From Muribaculaceae bacterium (GTDB lineage Bacteria; Bacteroidota; Bacteroidia; Bacteroidales; Muribaculaceae), in assembly GCA_009775225.1 (NCBI GenBank), contig VSPE01000011.1, positions 1 through 53,549 of the forward strand: a DNA stretch of 53,549 bases, given 5' to 3'. This document shows, piece after piece, positions 1-9,144 of the stretch. The position numbers were made by a program, and so were the translations under genes. Numbering within the stretch: position 1 is the stretch's first letter; the number at the start of each line of letters is the position of its first letter. The notes beneath the pieces are model-generated. The model worked only from the letters and a program-made list of their open reading frames with translations. It did no database searches and was not told where the DNA came from.

Positions 1-44
1 ATTGGGTGTTTGCTTTGCAATTTGCTGATTTTCAGCGTTTATTG

Positions 45-129
45 CGGAGAGAGAGGGATTCGAACCCCCGGAGGTGTGACCCTCAACGGTTTTCAAGACC
101 GCCGCAATCGACCACTCTGCCATCTCTCC
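45..129 (-). tRNA. tRNA-Ser (anticodon TGA)
   Basis: Read on the minus strand, the 7-bp acceptor stem GGAGAGA/TCTCTCC closes the molecule. The anticodon loop CTTGAAA gives anticodon TGA (reads UCA/UCG). A long extra arm (GAGGGTCACACCTC region) is typical of serine tRNAs, and the T-arm contains GGTTCGAATCC. The discriminator base is G, and no CCA is encoded. It has its own promoter just upstream. Confidence 0.96.
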
Positions 130-142
130 AGGCTTTGCGGTG

Positions 143-174
143 CAAAGATAGCGCTTTTTTGTGAGTTGTGCAAG
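143..174 (-). promoter_or_regulatory. promoter of tRNA-Ser
   Basis: On the minus strand CTTG (171-174) and TATCTTTG (143-150) are separated by 20 bp. This matches the Bacteroidota primary-sigma pattern TTTG-N19/20-TAnnTTTG with one mismatch in the -33 box. The expected transcription start falls a few bases before the tRNA 5' end at 129. Confidence 0.65.
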
Positions 175-190
175 AGCCTCGGCGCTTTTT

Positions 191-691
191 TCAAAATTTT
201 ACGTCAAAGTCTTGTCGCGGGAGGTGTCGGAATGCTGCTATTACGATTGTTCCGCGTCCATTGTCGAAGAGCATGCCTTTGCTCAATGCTGCCGCCAGGC
301 GCTTGCGCAGGGTCGGCGAGGCGTTGACTATAAGTGCGTGTGTGCCGCCGGATATGATGTGTGGGAGGTAGCTCTCGGGCGGCGTGTCGAGGTCGTCCAC
401 AACAATCATGTCGGGGCTGTCGGCGGTGTATTCTATTGCCGTATTGCCGCACGAGGCGGCTTTCATAAGCTTATCCGGCGAGGCCGAATACACGGCTACG
501 CGGGCAGGCGCGAAGTAGGCGGCAAGGCGCAGCAGCAGGCGCAGGCGCTGGTCGCGTCCCGTGGTGGCATAGCCGTAGTAGTGAAGCGGCTGGCACAGCA
601 CTTCGGTGATGAAGCGGTAGGCAAAGGGCGAGTGTACGCCGAAGCCATGCCTGTGTCTGATGCGGTTCAGCGCCTTTAGAACAGCCGGCAT
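191..691 (-). CDS. conserved hypothetical protein of the HGFGVHSPF family
   Basis: Protein of 166 residues starting MPAVLKALNRI. Near the N-terminus it has HRHGFGVHSPFAYRFITEV, a signature I associate with a Bacteroidales family resembling SAM-dependent methyltransferases. A predicted Rossmann-like core follows (RVAVYSAS, DMIVVDDLD). The usual glycine-rich SAM loop is not obvious and the protein is shorter than the roughly 230-250 residues I expect, so activity is doubtful. The ATG at 691 was chosen because the reading frame upstream of it lies inside yfhO and looks non-native. The gene overlaps the end of yfhO by 16 bp, so it is probably translated from the same message. Function unknown. 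Confidence 0.72.
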   Translation of the reverse strand: MPAVLKALNRIRHRHGFGVHSPFAYRFITEVLCQPLHYYGYATTGRDQRLRLLLRLAAYFAPARVAVYSASPDKLMKAASCGNTAIEYTADSPDMIVVDDLDTPPESYLPHIISGGTHALIVNASPTLRKRLAAALSKGMLFDNGRGTIVIAAFRHLPRQDFDVKF

Positions 692-3306
692 CTGCGTGTC
701 TCGAAGAATATCGCCGCGGCAAGCAGCATGTAGATGAGTGTTACGCAGGCGTAGGCCACCGAGCCGGATGTCTTGAGGGAAGCCGGGCTGAATGTCATGG
801 CTATGGTGTGTGTGCCTGCGGGGATGCTTACGGCGCGCAGCAGGTAGTTGACGCGGGCTATAGGCGCGGGTGTGCCGTCGATAGTGGCGTTCCAGCCCCA
901 CGGGAAGTATATTTCGGAGAACACGCCTGTGCCGCCGTGTGCCGTGGTGGCTATGTACTCAACCTTGTTGGGGGTGTACGATGTCATGTAGATGGTGTCG
1001 CCTGGCGCGAGCGATGGTGCCTGTGTGAGAATGTCGGCGAAGCGTCGGTCTGCCACAGCCTGACGGTCGAAGTCGAGGGTTGCGGCATCGAGGGCGTTCA
1101 TCTCGGCGTCGGCGTTGTCTACCCATACAATCGAGTCGACGAGCCATGCGTTGCCGAGAGCGTGGGGGTTCCTCATCACGGGAGCAGAGGGGTCGCCGGT
1201 GATTACGTATTGTGTGTTGAGCATGTCGGCCACGCGGTATGCCGAGCGCAGGCGCGATGCTATTTCTGCCACTTCGGGCTCGTCAAGATCTGGCGAGTCG
1301 GGGAACCAGCCTATTTGCAGCATGGGGGCCAGTTTGCGCTGTATCAGGTCTTCGTAGCGGTTGAGTTTTGCCGCGTGGTAGCCTCCTATGGTTTTGTGGA
1401 AGTACGACCTGTCGGGTGAGTAGAAGCCGGGAATGTCGAGTACGCGATAGTGGCCTTTGCCGTCGGCGAGTATCATGGAGTCGTTCTCGTCGGGAGTGAA
1501 TGTGATGTCGGCCGTCGAGCTGTCGGGAGCGCCGAAGGAGCTGTGAGATACGTAGCGCTTGTCTGCGGTGTAGAGGTCGGCGGTGACGTATATGCCTATT
1601 GCGCCTACCGCCATGCCCATGCGTATTTTGCGGCTTACGTACATCGCTATGGTGCCTGCCGCGAGCGCGAGGAAGAGCAGCGAGCGCCAGCCGTCGGCGC
1701 GCACCATGCCGTAGCGCAGCTCGGTTATGGCTTCTACGTTTGTCGGATTGGCCAGCGAGTACTGGTACATTATGTCGGGCATCTGGGTCTTGCTGTAGCC
1801 TGCCTGTGTCGCATATTGGGCTACCTGTTGCTGTATCATCTCGGCGTTCGAGCGGTCGCTGTCGGTGATTGCCGCGCCGAAGAGCGAGGGCCACAGGGCT
1901 GCGGCGAGTGATACGAGCATGGGGAAGCCGAAGGCTACCGTGAGAGGACGGCGGTAGCGCTGCCATGCGTCGGCGCCGGCTTCGAGGAGCTGTGCCAGAG
2001 CGATGACTGCCAGCAGCGGCATGGCGAACTCGGCCACGACGAGGATGCTCTCTACTGCGCGGAACTTGTTATACATCGGGAAGTTGTATATCATCCAGTC
2101 GGTGAGCCACTCGGCATTGTAGCCCAGCGAGAGGAGCACCGCCATGACGGTCGACGCCACCATTGCCCACTTGAGAGGGCCTTTTACTATGAAGCAGCCG
2201 AGAAGGAAGAGCGCGAAAATGACTACGCCTACGTACACAGGCCCGTTGGTACCTTCCGAGTCGTTGAAATACTGTGTCATGTAAGGCAGCAGGGGCGAGT
2301 CGGAGTAGGCTGATGCTCCTTCGAGGCGGTCGAGGCTCATGTGTACCATCTGGCCGGCCTCGGGGCGGGCGCTGGCGCCGCCTTTCAGGTTCGGCACTAT
2401 GAGGGTGAACATCTCCGATGGGCCGTAGCTCCAGCCCACGATGTCGCTTTTGGGGAGACCGCCTGTGGGGCGCTCTGCCGGGGCGTCGGAGGCGGAGGGC
2501 AGCGGGGTGAGTTCCGACTGCGAGCGTTTGGTCTCCTTGGCGTATTCGTAGGTGTTGTAGAGCGAGGGGGCGTTGGCTCCGAGGGCGAGTGCGCCGGCGG
2601 CGAGTGCGAGGCCCGAAGCGGCGCACCAGCGGCGCATACGTTTCTCGCGTATTGCTTCGATAAGATAGCATACGGCGAGTATAATCATCACAAGGCCGAA
2701 GTAGTAGCTCATCTGCGGGTGGTTTGCGCTGAGCTGAAGCATGGCGAAGATTGCCGTCATGGCGGCGCCGGCTAAATAGCGGCCGCGGTAAAGGAGTATC
2801 ACGCCGGCGATTGTTGGCGGTATATAGGTGAGAGCCATGAACTTCCATATATGGCCGGCGCCTATGATTATCACGAAATAGCTTGAGAAGCCCCATGCTA
2901 TGGCGCCAATGAGGGCATAGTACCAACGCGAGCCAAGGGCATACATCAGTATCAGGAAGCCGAACATCATCATGAACAGCAGGTTCGACGGCGCGGGCAG
3001 CCCGAGGCCGTATACGCTGTTGAGCCAGGTAAAGAGGTCGTTCGACGGATATGAGGGTGAAATCTGGAAGGTGGGCATGCCGCCGAAGAGGGCGTCGGTC
3101 CACAGGGCTTTTTCGCCGGTTTCTTCTTCGAATAGCTGAGCCTCATGGCCGTTAGCCACGCCCTGCTGCATGTCGGGCTGGCGCAGCGTGTTGCCGTCGA
3201 AGTTGTCGGGATAGAAGAAGAATACGGATAGAATGGCCATTATGGCTATGGAGACGAAAAATCCCCACACCTGCGGTCGTTTGACAAAATCGAGTATCTT
3301 ATTCAT
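676..3306 (-). CDS. YfhO family multi-pass membrane protein
   Basis: 876 residues. A cytoplasmic N-terminus (MNKILDFVKRPQVW) is followed by a first membrane helix, a long extracytoplasmic loop, and then about a dozen hydrophobic segments through residue ~560. Another soluble domain follows, and a final helix lies near the C-terminus before a basic end. This is the layout of YfhO proteins, GT-C-like membrane proteins linked in Firmicutes to glycosylation of teichoic acids; in Bacteroidota the substrate is unknown. It starts one base after the folA stop (3308), so it is translationally close to folA. The family call is good but the biochemical role is open. Confidence 0.88.
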   Translation of the reverse strand: MNKILDFVKRPQVWGFFVSIAIMAILSVFFFYPDNFDGNTLRQPDMQQGVANGHEAQLFEEETGEKALWTDALFGGMPTFQISPSYPSNDLFTWLNSVYGLGLPAPSNLLFMMMFGFLILMYALGSRWYYALIGAIAWGFSSYFVIIIGAGHIWKFMALTYIPPTIAGVILLYRGRYLAGAAMTAIFAMLQLSANHPQMSYYFGLVMIILAVCYLIEAIREKRMRRWCAASGLALAAGALALGANAPSLYNTYEYAKETKRSQSELTPLPSASDAPAERPTGGLPKSDIVGWSYGPSEMFTLIVPNLKGGASARPEAGQMVHMSLDRLEGASAYSDSPLLPYMTQYFNDSEGTNGPVYVGVVIFALFLLGCFIVKGPLKWAMVASTVMAVLLSLGYNAEWLTDWMIYNFPMYNKFRAVESILVVAEFAMPLLAVIALAQLLEAGADAWQRYRRPLTVAFGFPMLVSLAAALWPSLFGAAITDSDRSNAEMIQQQVAQYATQAGYSKTQMPDIMYQYSLANPTNVEAITELRYGMVRADGWRSLLFLALAAGTIAMYVSRKIRMGMAVGAIGIYVTADLYTADKRYVSHSSFGAPDSSTADITFTPDENDSMILADGKGHYRVLDIPGFYSPDRSYFHKTIGGYHAAKLNRYEDLIQRKLAPMLQIGWFPDSPDLDEPEVAEIASRLRSAYRVADMLNTQYVITGDPSAPVMRNPHALGNAWLVDSIVWVDNADAEMNALDAATLDFDRQAVADRRFADILTQAPSLAPGDTIYMTSYTPNKVEYIATTAHGGTGVFSEIYFPWGWNATIDGTPAPIARVNYLLRAVSIPAGTHTIAMTFSPASLKTSGSVAYACVTLIYMLLAAAIFFETRRCRLF

Positions 3307-3307
3307 T

Positions 3308-3775
3308 TTATGCTTGTTTTCTGGTCAGGTCGATGAATTTGTAGCCCTCGCAGGCTTCTATGCAGTCTATTGTGAAGTCGTCGAGCGGCATGGCGGGGAA
3401 GAAAGTGTCGGCGTCGGGCGTCTCGGCATCGATTACCGTGAGCAGGAGCCTGTCGGCCATAGGGAGGGCCTGTCGGTATATCTCGGCGCCGCCTATGATG
3501 TATATGTCGCTGCTGTCGGCCATGCCGAGTGCTGACTCAAGAGAGTGGGCCACTTCTATGCCTGGAGCCGAGAAGCCGGTCTGCCGACTCACTACAATGT
3601 TGCGGCGGTTGGGGAGGGCCCCCTTGGGGAGTGACTCGAATGTCTTGCGCCCCATTACCACTGTGTGGCCTGTGGTGAGGGCCTTGAAGCGCCTGAGGTC
3701 GGCGCTGATATGGTAGAGGAGTTCGCCTCGGCGTCCGATTGCGCCTTTGCGGTCGATAGCGACTATAAGGTTCAT
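3308..3775 (-). CDS. folA: dihydrofolate reductase
   Basis: 155 residues, the normal length for bacterial DHFR, which reduces dihydrofolate to tetrahydrofolate with NADPH. Visible family motifs are MNLIVAIDRKGAIG at the start, the substrate-binding acidic residue in YHISADLRRFK, the NADPH-binding VVMGRKTFESLP, and IYIIGGAEIYRQAL. It lies 12 bp after thyA in the same direction. The pairing is logical because thymidylate synthase produces the dihydrofolate that this enzyme recycles. Confidence 0.97.
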   Translation of the reverse strand: MNLIVAIDRKGAIGRRGELLYHISADLRRFKALTTGHTVVMGRKTFESLPKGALPNRRNIVVSRQTGFSAPGIEVAHSLESALGMADSSDIYIIGGAEIYRQALPMADRLLLTVIDAETPDADTFFPAMPLDDFTIDCIEACEGYKFIDLTRKQA

Positions 3776-3787
3776 GGCATGGTACAG

Positions 3788-4582
3788 TTATACCGACACT
3801 TCGGCCTTGATGTGGGGCAGAGGGTCGTAGTCGGTGAGGGTGAAGTCTTCGTATTTGAAGTCGAAAATATCTTTTACATCGGGATTGATGAGCATGTGGG
3901 GCAGTGTGCGTGGCTTGCGGGAGAGCTGCAGGCGGGCCTGCTCGAGATGGTTGAGGTATAGGTGCGCGTCGCCGAGAGTGTGCACGAAATCGCCTGGCTT
4001 GAGTCCGCAGGCCTGCGCCATCATCATTGTCAGCATGGCATACGATGCAATATTGAATGGCACTCCGAGGAAGCAGTCGGCGCTTCGCTGGTACAGCTGG
4101 CACGACAGGCGTCCGTCGGCTACGTAGAACTGGAAGAGGGCGTGGCACGGCGGCAGGTTCATGTTCGGGAGGTCTGCCACGTTCCATGCGCTGACAATTA
4201 TGCGGCGCGAGTCGGGGTTGTGGCGTATGTCGTTCTGCACTTGGGCTATCTGGTCTACGTTCCCGCCGTTATAGTCGGGCCATGAGCGCCATTGATAGCC
4301 GTATATGTGGCCGAGGTCGCCGTCGGGACCGGCCCATTCGTTCCATATTCTCACGCCGTTTTCCTGCAGGTAGGCCACATTGGTGTCGCCGCGCAGAAAC
4401 CACAGCAGTTCGTGTATTATAGACTTCAGATGCAGCTTCTTGGTGGTTAGGAGGGGGAAACCTTCGCTGAGGTCAAAGCGCATCTGATAACCGAACACCG
4501 AGCGTGTGCCCGTGCCTGTGCGGTCGTGTTTTTCGGTGCCGTGTTCGAGTATATGGCGGAGTAGGTCGAGATATTGTTTCAT
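3788..4582 (-). CDS. thyA: thymidylate synthase
   Basis: 264 residues, identical in length to the E. coli enzyme. It methylates dUMP to dTMP using methylene-tetrahydrofolate. The dUMP phosphate-binding arginine is in HDRTGTGTRSVFG, the catalytic cysteine is C146 in LPPCHALFQFYV, and the region RSADCFLGVPFNIASYA is conserved. The start codon overlaps the stop of the upstream Fe-S membrane protein (ATGA, 4579-4582), which indicates translational coupling. It forms a thyA-folA pair with the next gene. Confidence 0.98.
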   Translation of the reverse strand: MKQYLDLLRHILEHGTEKHDRTGTGTRSVFGYQMRFDLSEGFPLLTTKKLHLKSIIHELLWFLRGDTNVAYLQENGVRIWNEWAGPDGDLGHIYGYQWRSWPDYNGGNVDQIAQVQNDIRHNPDSRRIIVSAWNVADLPNMNLPPCHALFQFYVADGRLSCQLYQRSADCFLGVPFNIASYAMLTMMMAQACGLKPGDFVHTLGDAHLYLNHLEQARLQLSRKPRTLPHMLINPDVKDIFDFKYEDFTLTDYDPLPHIKAEVSV

Positions 4583-5436
4583 TTTTCGGAAGTGGATTGC
4601 GAATGGTTTACCGGGGCATCGAGCGAAGCCGTGGAGGGAGTCTCAAGGCTCTGCATCATAGGCATGCCGAGGCGGTAGCGTCCCGATTTATAGTTTATTG
4701 CAGAGTTCTGGCAAGCGGACGTGCAGTCGAAGCATACCACGCAGCGCGATGTGTCGACAATCTTTTCGGGCAGCTTTATGCAGCCGGCCTTGCACACGCG
4801 CTCACATTCGCCGCATCCGATGCAGCGGTCGGGGTCGATTTCTATGTGGAAGTATGAGCGGCGTGCGCCGTAGCCGAGCACCGTGCCCACGGGGCATACT
4901 GTGTTGCACAGCGTGCGCCCGTTTTTCCACGCCACAGCCACCACCGTTACGGCCGTGAGTACGGCTACGCTGAAGGATGCCGCCGAGAACCTTACCGCTC
5001 CGGACGCGTGCCCGAACGGCTTGGCAAGCAGCTCCTCTACCATGCGGGCGTAGGCGCTGTAGGGGTCGAGGAGCGTGGGTATGAGAGCTGAACCGGAGAG
5101 CAGTGTCACGAACGTGAGCAGCAGGAACACGATGCGCGTCCGGCGTGCCGGAGGAGTGTAGCGGTAGGAGCGGTGACGCCTGCGCACAAGGCGCGAGGTG
5201 GTGGATACGCAGTCCATGAGCGTGCCGAGCGGGCACACTGTAGAGCAGTATATGCGGCCATAGAGCAGTGTCACTATTGCCCAGAACAGCAGGCAGAGCG
5301 CCACGCCGGTGAGCAGTGCCGTCAAAATCTGCATACGCACGAATACACTGTCATAGCCGACCACAAGAGCCCACGCGGGGACTCCCATAGCTATCAGAGA
5401 TATTACGATGCGCGCTATGCGTATGGATTTATACAT
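4579..5436 (-). CDS. 4Fe-4S membrane protein, NapH/polyferredoxin type
   Basis: 285 residues from ATG 5436 (MYKSIRIARIV). Four or five membrane helices carry two CxxxCP loops (CSTVCPLG and CNTVCPVG) as in NapH/NosR-type electron-transfer proteins. A C-terminal soluble part has two 4Fe-4S motifs, CIGCGECERVC and CVVCFDCTSAC. It probably passes electrons across or along the membrane, but the partner is not encoded nearby. An in-frame TTG at 5454 would add six residues; the ATG fits better. A TATATTTG sequence (5442-5449) sits only 5 bp before this ATG (see findings). Confidence 0.85.
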   Translation of the reverse strand: MYKSIRIARIVISLIAMGVPAWALVVGYDSVFVRMQILTALLTGVALCLLFWAIVTLLYGRIYCSTVCPLGTLMDCVSTTSRLVRRRHRSYRYTPPARRTRIVFLLLTFVTLLSGSALIPTLLDPYSAYARMVEELLAKPFGHASGAVRFSAASFSVAVLTAVTVVAVAWKNGRTLCNTVCPVGTVLGYGARRSYFHIEIDPDRCIGCGECERVCKAGCIKLPEKIVDTSRCVVCFDCTSACQNSAINYKSGRYRLGMPMMQSLETPSTASLDAPVNHSQSTSEK

Positions 5437-5460
5437 AGCTGCAAATATACGCAATTTTTT

Positions 5461-6159
5461 TTAATTCACCTTCCTGCAAAGGTCGCGAAGCTGCTTGCGG
5501 GAGCCGAAGAGCGTGAGACGGTCGCCTCGCACCACCTGTGTTGAGGCGCTTTTGGCGAGGTCGATTACAGCCGGCTCGGCTCTGGTAATACCCAGCACAT
5601 TGGTTCGGTCGGTGAGGCGGCACGCGGCCACAAGGCTTATGCCGAAGTCCTCGGCAAGCCTCTGCGCGAGGTCGTGGTACGAGATGCCGAGTAAGTACTC
5701 CGTCGCAGCGAAGTTTACCACGGCGTGGTCGCCGTCGACCGGCAGCGTCTGCATGGCGGAGCCAAGCTCGAGTTCGTGCGAGAGGTCGGCGGCGGCGCGT
5801 TGCTCGGGAGTAATTATGCGGTCTATTTCGAAGCTTGCGAGGATAGCCTCATGGAGCTTGTCGATAGCGCGGGCGTAGATGTGTTTCACTCCGGCCTGCC
5901 TGAGCAGAGCCACTGTCTTGATGCTCGCGCCGAAGTTTTCGCCGATAGCCACAATCACCAGGTCGACATTCCGCAGCGGAAGCACTTCGAGCTGTGCCTG
6001 CTCTGTCGAGTCGATAAGATATACCGTGGATATGTAGTCTTTGAGCGCATCGACATGGCTCTGCGAGCGGTCGGCGCCTATCACCTGGTGACCCATGTCG
6101 GTGAGGTCGCGGGCGAGGTTCTCGCCGTATATTCCGAGTCCTATTATCAGAAATCGCAT
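5461..6159 (-). CDS. trkA: TrkA/KtrA-type potassium channel regulatory subunit
   Basis: 232 residues starting MRFLIIGLGIYGENLA. It has an NAD-binding RCK (TrkA-N) domain with a GxGxYG loop and the acidic strand end HQVIGADRS, then a TrkA-C domain near the end (GITRAEPAVIDLAKS). One RCK pair per chain, about half the length of E. coli TrkA, makes it KtrA-like. It gates the membrane partner TrkH encoded 20 bp upstream. The ATG at 6159 was chosen because the open frame upstream lies inside trkH and is non-native. Confidence 0.92.
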   Translation of the reverse strand: MRFLIIGLGIYGENLARDLTDMGHQVIGADRSQSHVDALKDYISTVYLIDSTEQAQLEVLPLRNVDLVIVAIGENFGASIKTVALLRQAGVKHIYARAIDKLHEAILASFEIDRIITPEQRAAADLSHELELGSAMQTLPVDGDHAVVNFAATEYLLGISYHDLAQRLAEDFGISLVAACRLTDRTNVLGITRAEPAVIDLAKSASTQVVRGDRLTLFGSRKQLRDLCRKVN

Positions 6160-6179
6160 AGTATATAGTATATGGTGTT

Positions 6180-7988
6180 TCAGTTTATGATTACGTCTTC
6201 TGTCGGGAGCATCGCTGAGCGGTCGGGGCGGTTGCCAGATATGCCGCAAAGCACCGAAATCACGCCCACGCGCCCTAAAAACATTGCCGTGCACACCGTA
6301 GCCTTGGCTATGTCGCTCAGCTCGGGTGTCACGCCGAACGACATGCCTATGGTTGTAAAAGCCGAGAATGCCTCGAACATCAGCGCTTTCGCAGGAAGCT
6401 CGGGCTGCATGAGCAGCAGGGCCAGCGAGTACAGCAGGATGCAGAACACCGACAGGCATACCACGGCGTTGGCGCGCCGTACCGACGACAGCGCCACCGT
6501 ACGCCCGAAGGCCGTAACACCTTTCTGCCCCCACACTATGGAGCGCAGGTTCAGCATCACGGCGGCGAACGCATTGATTTTTATGCCGCCGCCCATTGAC
6601 TGCGACGCGCATCCCACCCACATCATGAACATGGCTATGAGCAGCGTGGAGCCGAGCCACGACTCCGGCCCGAAGGTAGAGAAGCCCGCCGTGCGCACTG
6701 TGGTGGCGCAGAATATACTCTGTATGATGCGCTTGCCCGGGCTAAGCCCCAGCATGGAATGGTTGTATTCGAGCACATAGAAGGCGGCAGTGCCGGCGGC
6801 AAAGAATATGGCCGACCACATCAGCACGAGCTTGGTGTTGAGGTCGTATACGTGCGTGAGCATCGGGCGCCGTTGTCCCGTGGTGAAGCTGCGCAGGCGC
6901 CGTCCGTATTCAGCGGCCACGTCTTTGAAGTTCACAAGGTTGGGAAAGCCGATGCCTCCGGCAAGGATGAGGGCGCTCATCACGGGATATATGGCCTGGT
7001 TGCCGCCCAGCAGAGTCTTGTCGGCCATTCCGTCGGGCAGGGTGGTGAACCCGGCGTTGCAGAACGCTGATATGGAGTGGAAGACTGCGAAGAATACACG
7101 GTGTGACGTGTCGCCGCCAAAGCCTTCGGGGAGTGTGAGATAGATGGCCGCCGCCCCTATGGCTTCCACACACAGCGTGAACACGAGTATGTAGAGTATC
7201 ACCGACATAAGCGAGCCTATGCTCTTGGAGTAGATGAAGTCGCGCATGAGGAGCTGATTGTAGATAGAAGCCCTGCCGCTGAAAAACAGCGCGAAGAAGC
7301 TTGTGAATGTCAGCACTCCGAGAGCGCCTATCTGCATAAGCACGGCAAGCACCGTCCAGCCGAGAGGGGTGAAGGTGGTGGCGACATCTACCGTGCACAG
7401 GCCCGTCATGCTCACCGCACTCGATGCCATGAAAAAGGCGTCGATATAGCGGATAGAACCGGTGGTGCATCGTGGCAGCATGAGCACAAAGGAGCCTATG
7501 ATTATAAATATCAGAAAGCTTGCCGAGAGGAGCAGCGAGGGATTGGTGCGCCGTCCGAGGAGCTGCATTATGCCGTACGACAGCTCTGCGAGCGAATACA
7601 TGCCGAGAGCGCAGAAGAGGAGCACTCGGCTGTAGGTCGCTGCCGCCTCCCATGCTGGCCACGAGCGGAATGGCCACAGCAACGGTATGAGTGTGAGCAG
7701 CATTATGCCGTCGGCCATACGCTTCACAAAGAGGCTCTCGCGCCACCAGGCGCGGAAGCGGAAAAGCATATTGCAGAGTATTGAGGCGAGGAACACTGCC
7801 TGCGCCCCGTAGAGCAGGCGCATCAGCAGGCGCTTGTCGAGTGCCGAACTGTCGAAACCCCAGTAAAGGAGCAGACACACGGGCGCTGCCGCCGCTGCCA
7901 CGTACACCAGCACGGCGAGCGTGCCGGAGCACGCCTGTATTATGCCGTCGTAGCGGCGGTCGATGAAGTGTTTTATCCCTCGGGTCAT
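6180..7988 (-). CDS. trkH: TrkH/KtrB-type potassium uptake membrane subunit
   Basis: 602 residues. An N-terminal hydrophobic extension of roughly 140 residues precedes the conserved TrkH core. Four pore-loop motifs are recognisable in order: SAVSMTGLCT, SAFCNAGFTT, TTVRTAGFST and SAFTTIGMSFG; their glycines form the K+ selectivity filter. The length is typical for Bacteroidota TrkH. It is followed after 20 bp by trkA, its regulatory ring subunit, and begins 32 bp after the EEP-family hydrolase in the same direction. Confidence 0.93.
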   Translation of the reverse strand: MTRGIKHFIDRRYDGIIQACSGTLAVLVYVAAAAAPVCLLLYWGFDSSALDKRLLMRLLYGAQAVFLASILCNMLFRFRAWWRESLFVKRMADGIMLLTLIPLLWPFRSWPAWEAAATYSRVLLFCALGMYSLAELSYGIMQLLGRRTNPSLLLSASFLIFIIIGSFVLMLPRCTTGSIRYIDAFFMASSAVSMTGLCTVDVATTFTPLGWTVLAVLMQIGALGVLTFTSFFALFFSGRASIYNQLLMRDFIYSKSIGSLMSVILYILVFTLCVEAIGAAAIYLTLPEGFGGDTSHRVFFAVFHSISAFCNAGFTTLPDGMADKTLLGGNQAIYPVMSALILAGGIGFPNLVNFKDVAAEYGRRLRSFTTGQRRPMLTHVYDLNTKLVLMWSAIFFAAGTAAFYVLEYNHSMLGLSPGKRIIQSIFCATTVRTAGFSTFGPESWLGSTLLIAMFMMWVGCASQSMGGGIKINAFAAVMLNLRSIVWGQKGVTAFGRTVALSSVRRANAVVCLSVFCILLYSLALLLMQPELPAKALMFEAFSAFTTIGMSFGVTPELSDIAKATVCTAMFLGRVGVISVLCGISGNRPDRSAMLPTEDVIIN

Positions 7989-8020
7989 ATTCTCTAAAAC
8001 AACTCAGAGGGAAATATGGC

Positions 8021-9142
8021 TCACTTGTCTACGTAGAAGGTGGCTATGAGCGGGTAGTGGTCGGAGCTGCGAAGGCCGCCTCTGTGCATCGACAGCGGAT
8101 GCAAATCGCCTCGGTACAGGATGTGGTCGATGCCGAAGTACATACGGTCGGAGTTGAATGTTATCAGTGGCCCTAGGCCGGTTTCAGGCCATACGCTTCT
8201 GAAGCCCGAGTCGGCGAGCGAGCGTATGGCGTGGCATCCCGACACATCGTTGAAATCGCCGCATACAATCACGTCAGGCCCTCCGTAGAGCCGTATGTAG
8301 CGTTGGAGCTGCAATACGTCTTTAGCGCGTCCGACGGCCGCCGCTGCGAGTTTGTCGAGCAGGTGAGTGCGCACCTGTGTTATGTCTTCGCGCTTCAGCT
8401 CGGTGATGTTGTTCCACACCTCGCGGTCGTCCGACCTAAGGCGCATCGAGTGTAGGTGCACGTCGAAAATCGTAATATTCCGTCCGCCGGGAAGTGTCAC
8501 GCGGTAGCATGCCGCCCAGCCGCCGGGGAAACTTTTGTCGTTCACGTCGAGGTGTATGGCCTCGGTCGGAAATTTCGACATCAGGCAGATTTCATCCGAG
8601 CCGATAATGTAGGGATACTGCTCGTGCATGCGCCTTATCTGTTCGCCCGACATAAGCTGTGAAGTACGTGATATTATGTAGGACGCTTCCTGAAGGCATA
8701 CGATGTCGACATCGGCCTGCAACACGTACTCTATCGACGGGTTGGGTATGGGGTAGGCCCACGGAACCGAGTCCGGTGGAAGGAACTGGTGGGCGTTGAA
8801 GCTCATCATGGTGAACGTTTCTTTGCCCTCCGGTGCCTTTTTGCCTCCGATGTTTACCGGGAAGTAGGCAAGTACAGGCCCGGCGCAGAGCAGCATGCCA
8901 AGCGCGCATACCACAGCGCCGCGCCGGTGCCACAGAAGCTGTAAGAGCAGCAGCGCCGTCACGCCCCAGAATGCGAAGGGAAATCCCAGGGGTAGCACGC
9001 CCCACCAGGCGCTGTGGCTCAGCGGCGACACCATGCCGGCGTATGCTGTGAGCACCAGTGCGCACACAGCCGCCAGGTCGACCAGCAGCGCGACGGTGCG
9101 GAGAAAGCGGCTCATAGTGCTGCTGCGTGTCTTTTCGGCCAT
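8021..9142 (-). CDS. membrane-anchored endonuclease/exonuclease/phosphatase (EEP) family protein
   Basis: 373 residues. Three hydrophobic helices occupy about residues 10-100. An EEP (DNase I-like) fold follows with the expected catalytic landmarks: SFNAHQF, metal-binding glutamate in CLQEASYI, DVHLHSMR, asparagine/aspartate in VCGDFNDVSG, and terminal histidine in SSDHYPLIA. The substrate is unknown: relatives cleave phosphodiesters in nucleic acids, lipids or sugars. An alternative start at 9115 (MSRFLRTV) would place the first helix right at the N-terminus and is equally plausible. The foldback repeat ends only two bases before the ATG at 9142. Confidence 0.87.
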   Translation of the reverse strand: MAEKTRSSTMSRFLRTVALLVDLAAVCALVLTAYAGMVSPLSHSAWWGVLPLGFPFAFWGVTALLLLQLLWHRRGAVVCALGMLLCAGPVLAYFPVNIGGKKAPEGKETFTMMSFNAHQFLPPDSVPWAYPIPNPSIEYVLQADVDIVCLQEASYIISRTSQLMSGEQIRRMHEQYPYIIGSDEICLMSKFPTEAIHLDVNDKSFPGGWAACYRVTLPGGRNITIFDVHLHSMRLRSDDREVWNNITELKREDITQVRTHLLDKLAAAAVGRAKDVLQLQRYIRLYGGPDVIVCGDFNDVSGCHAIRSLADSGFRSVWPETGLGPLITFNSDRMYFGIDHILYRGDLHPLSMHRGGLRSSDHYPLIATFYVDK

Positions 9143-9144
9143 TT

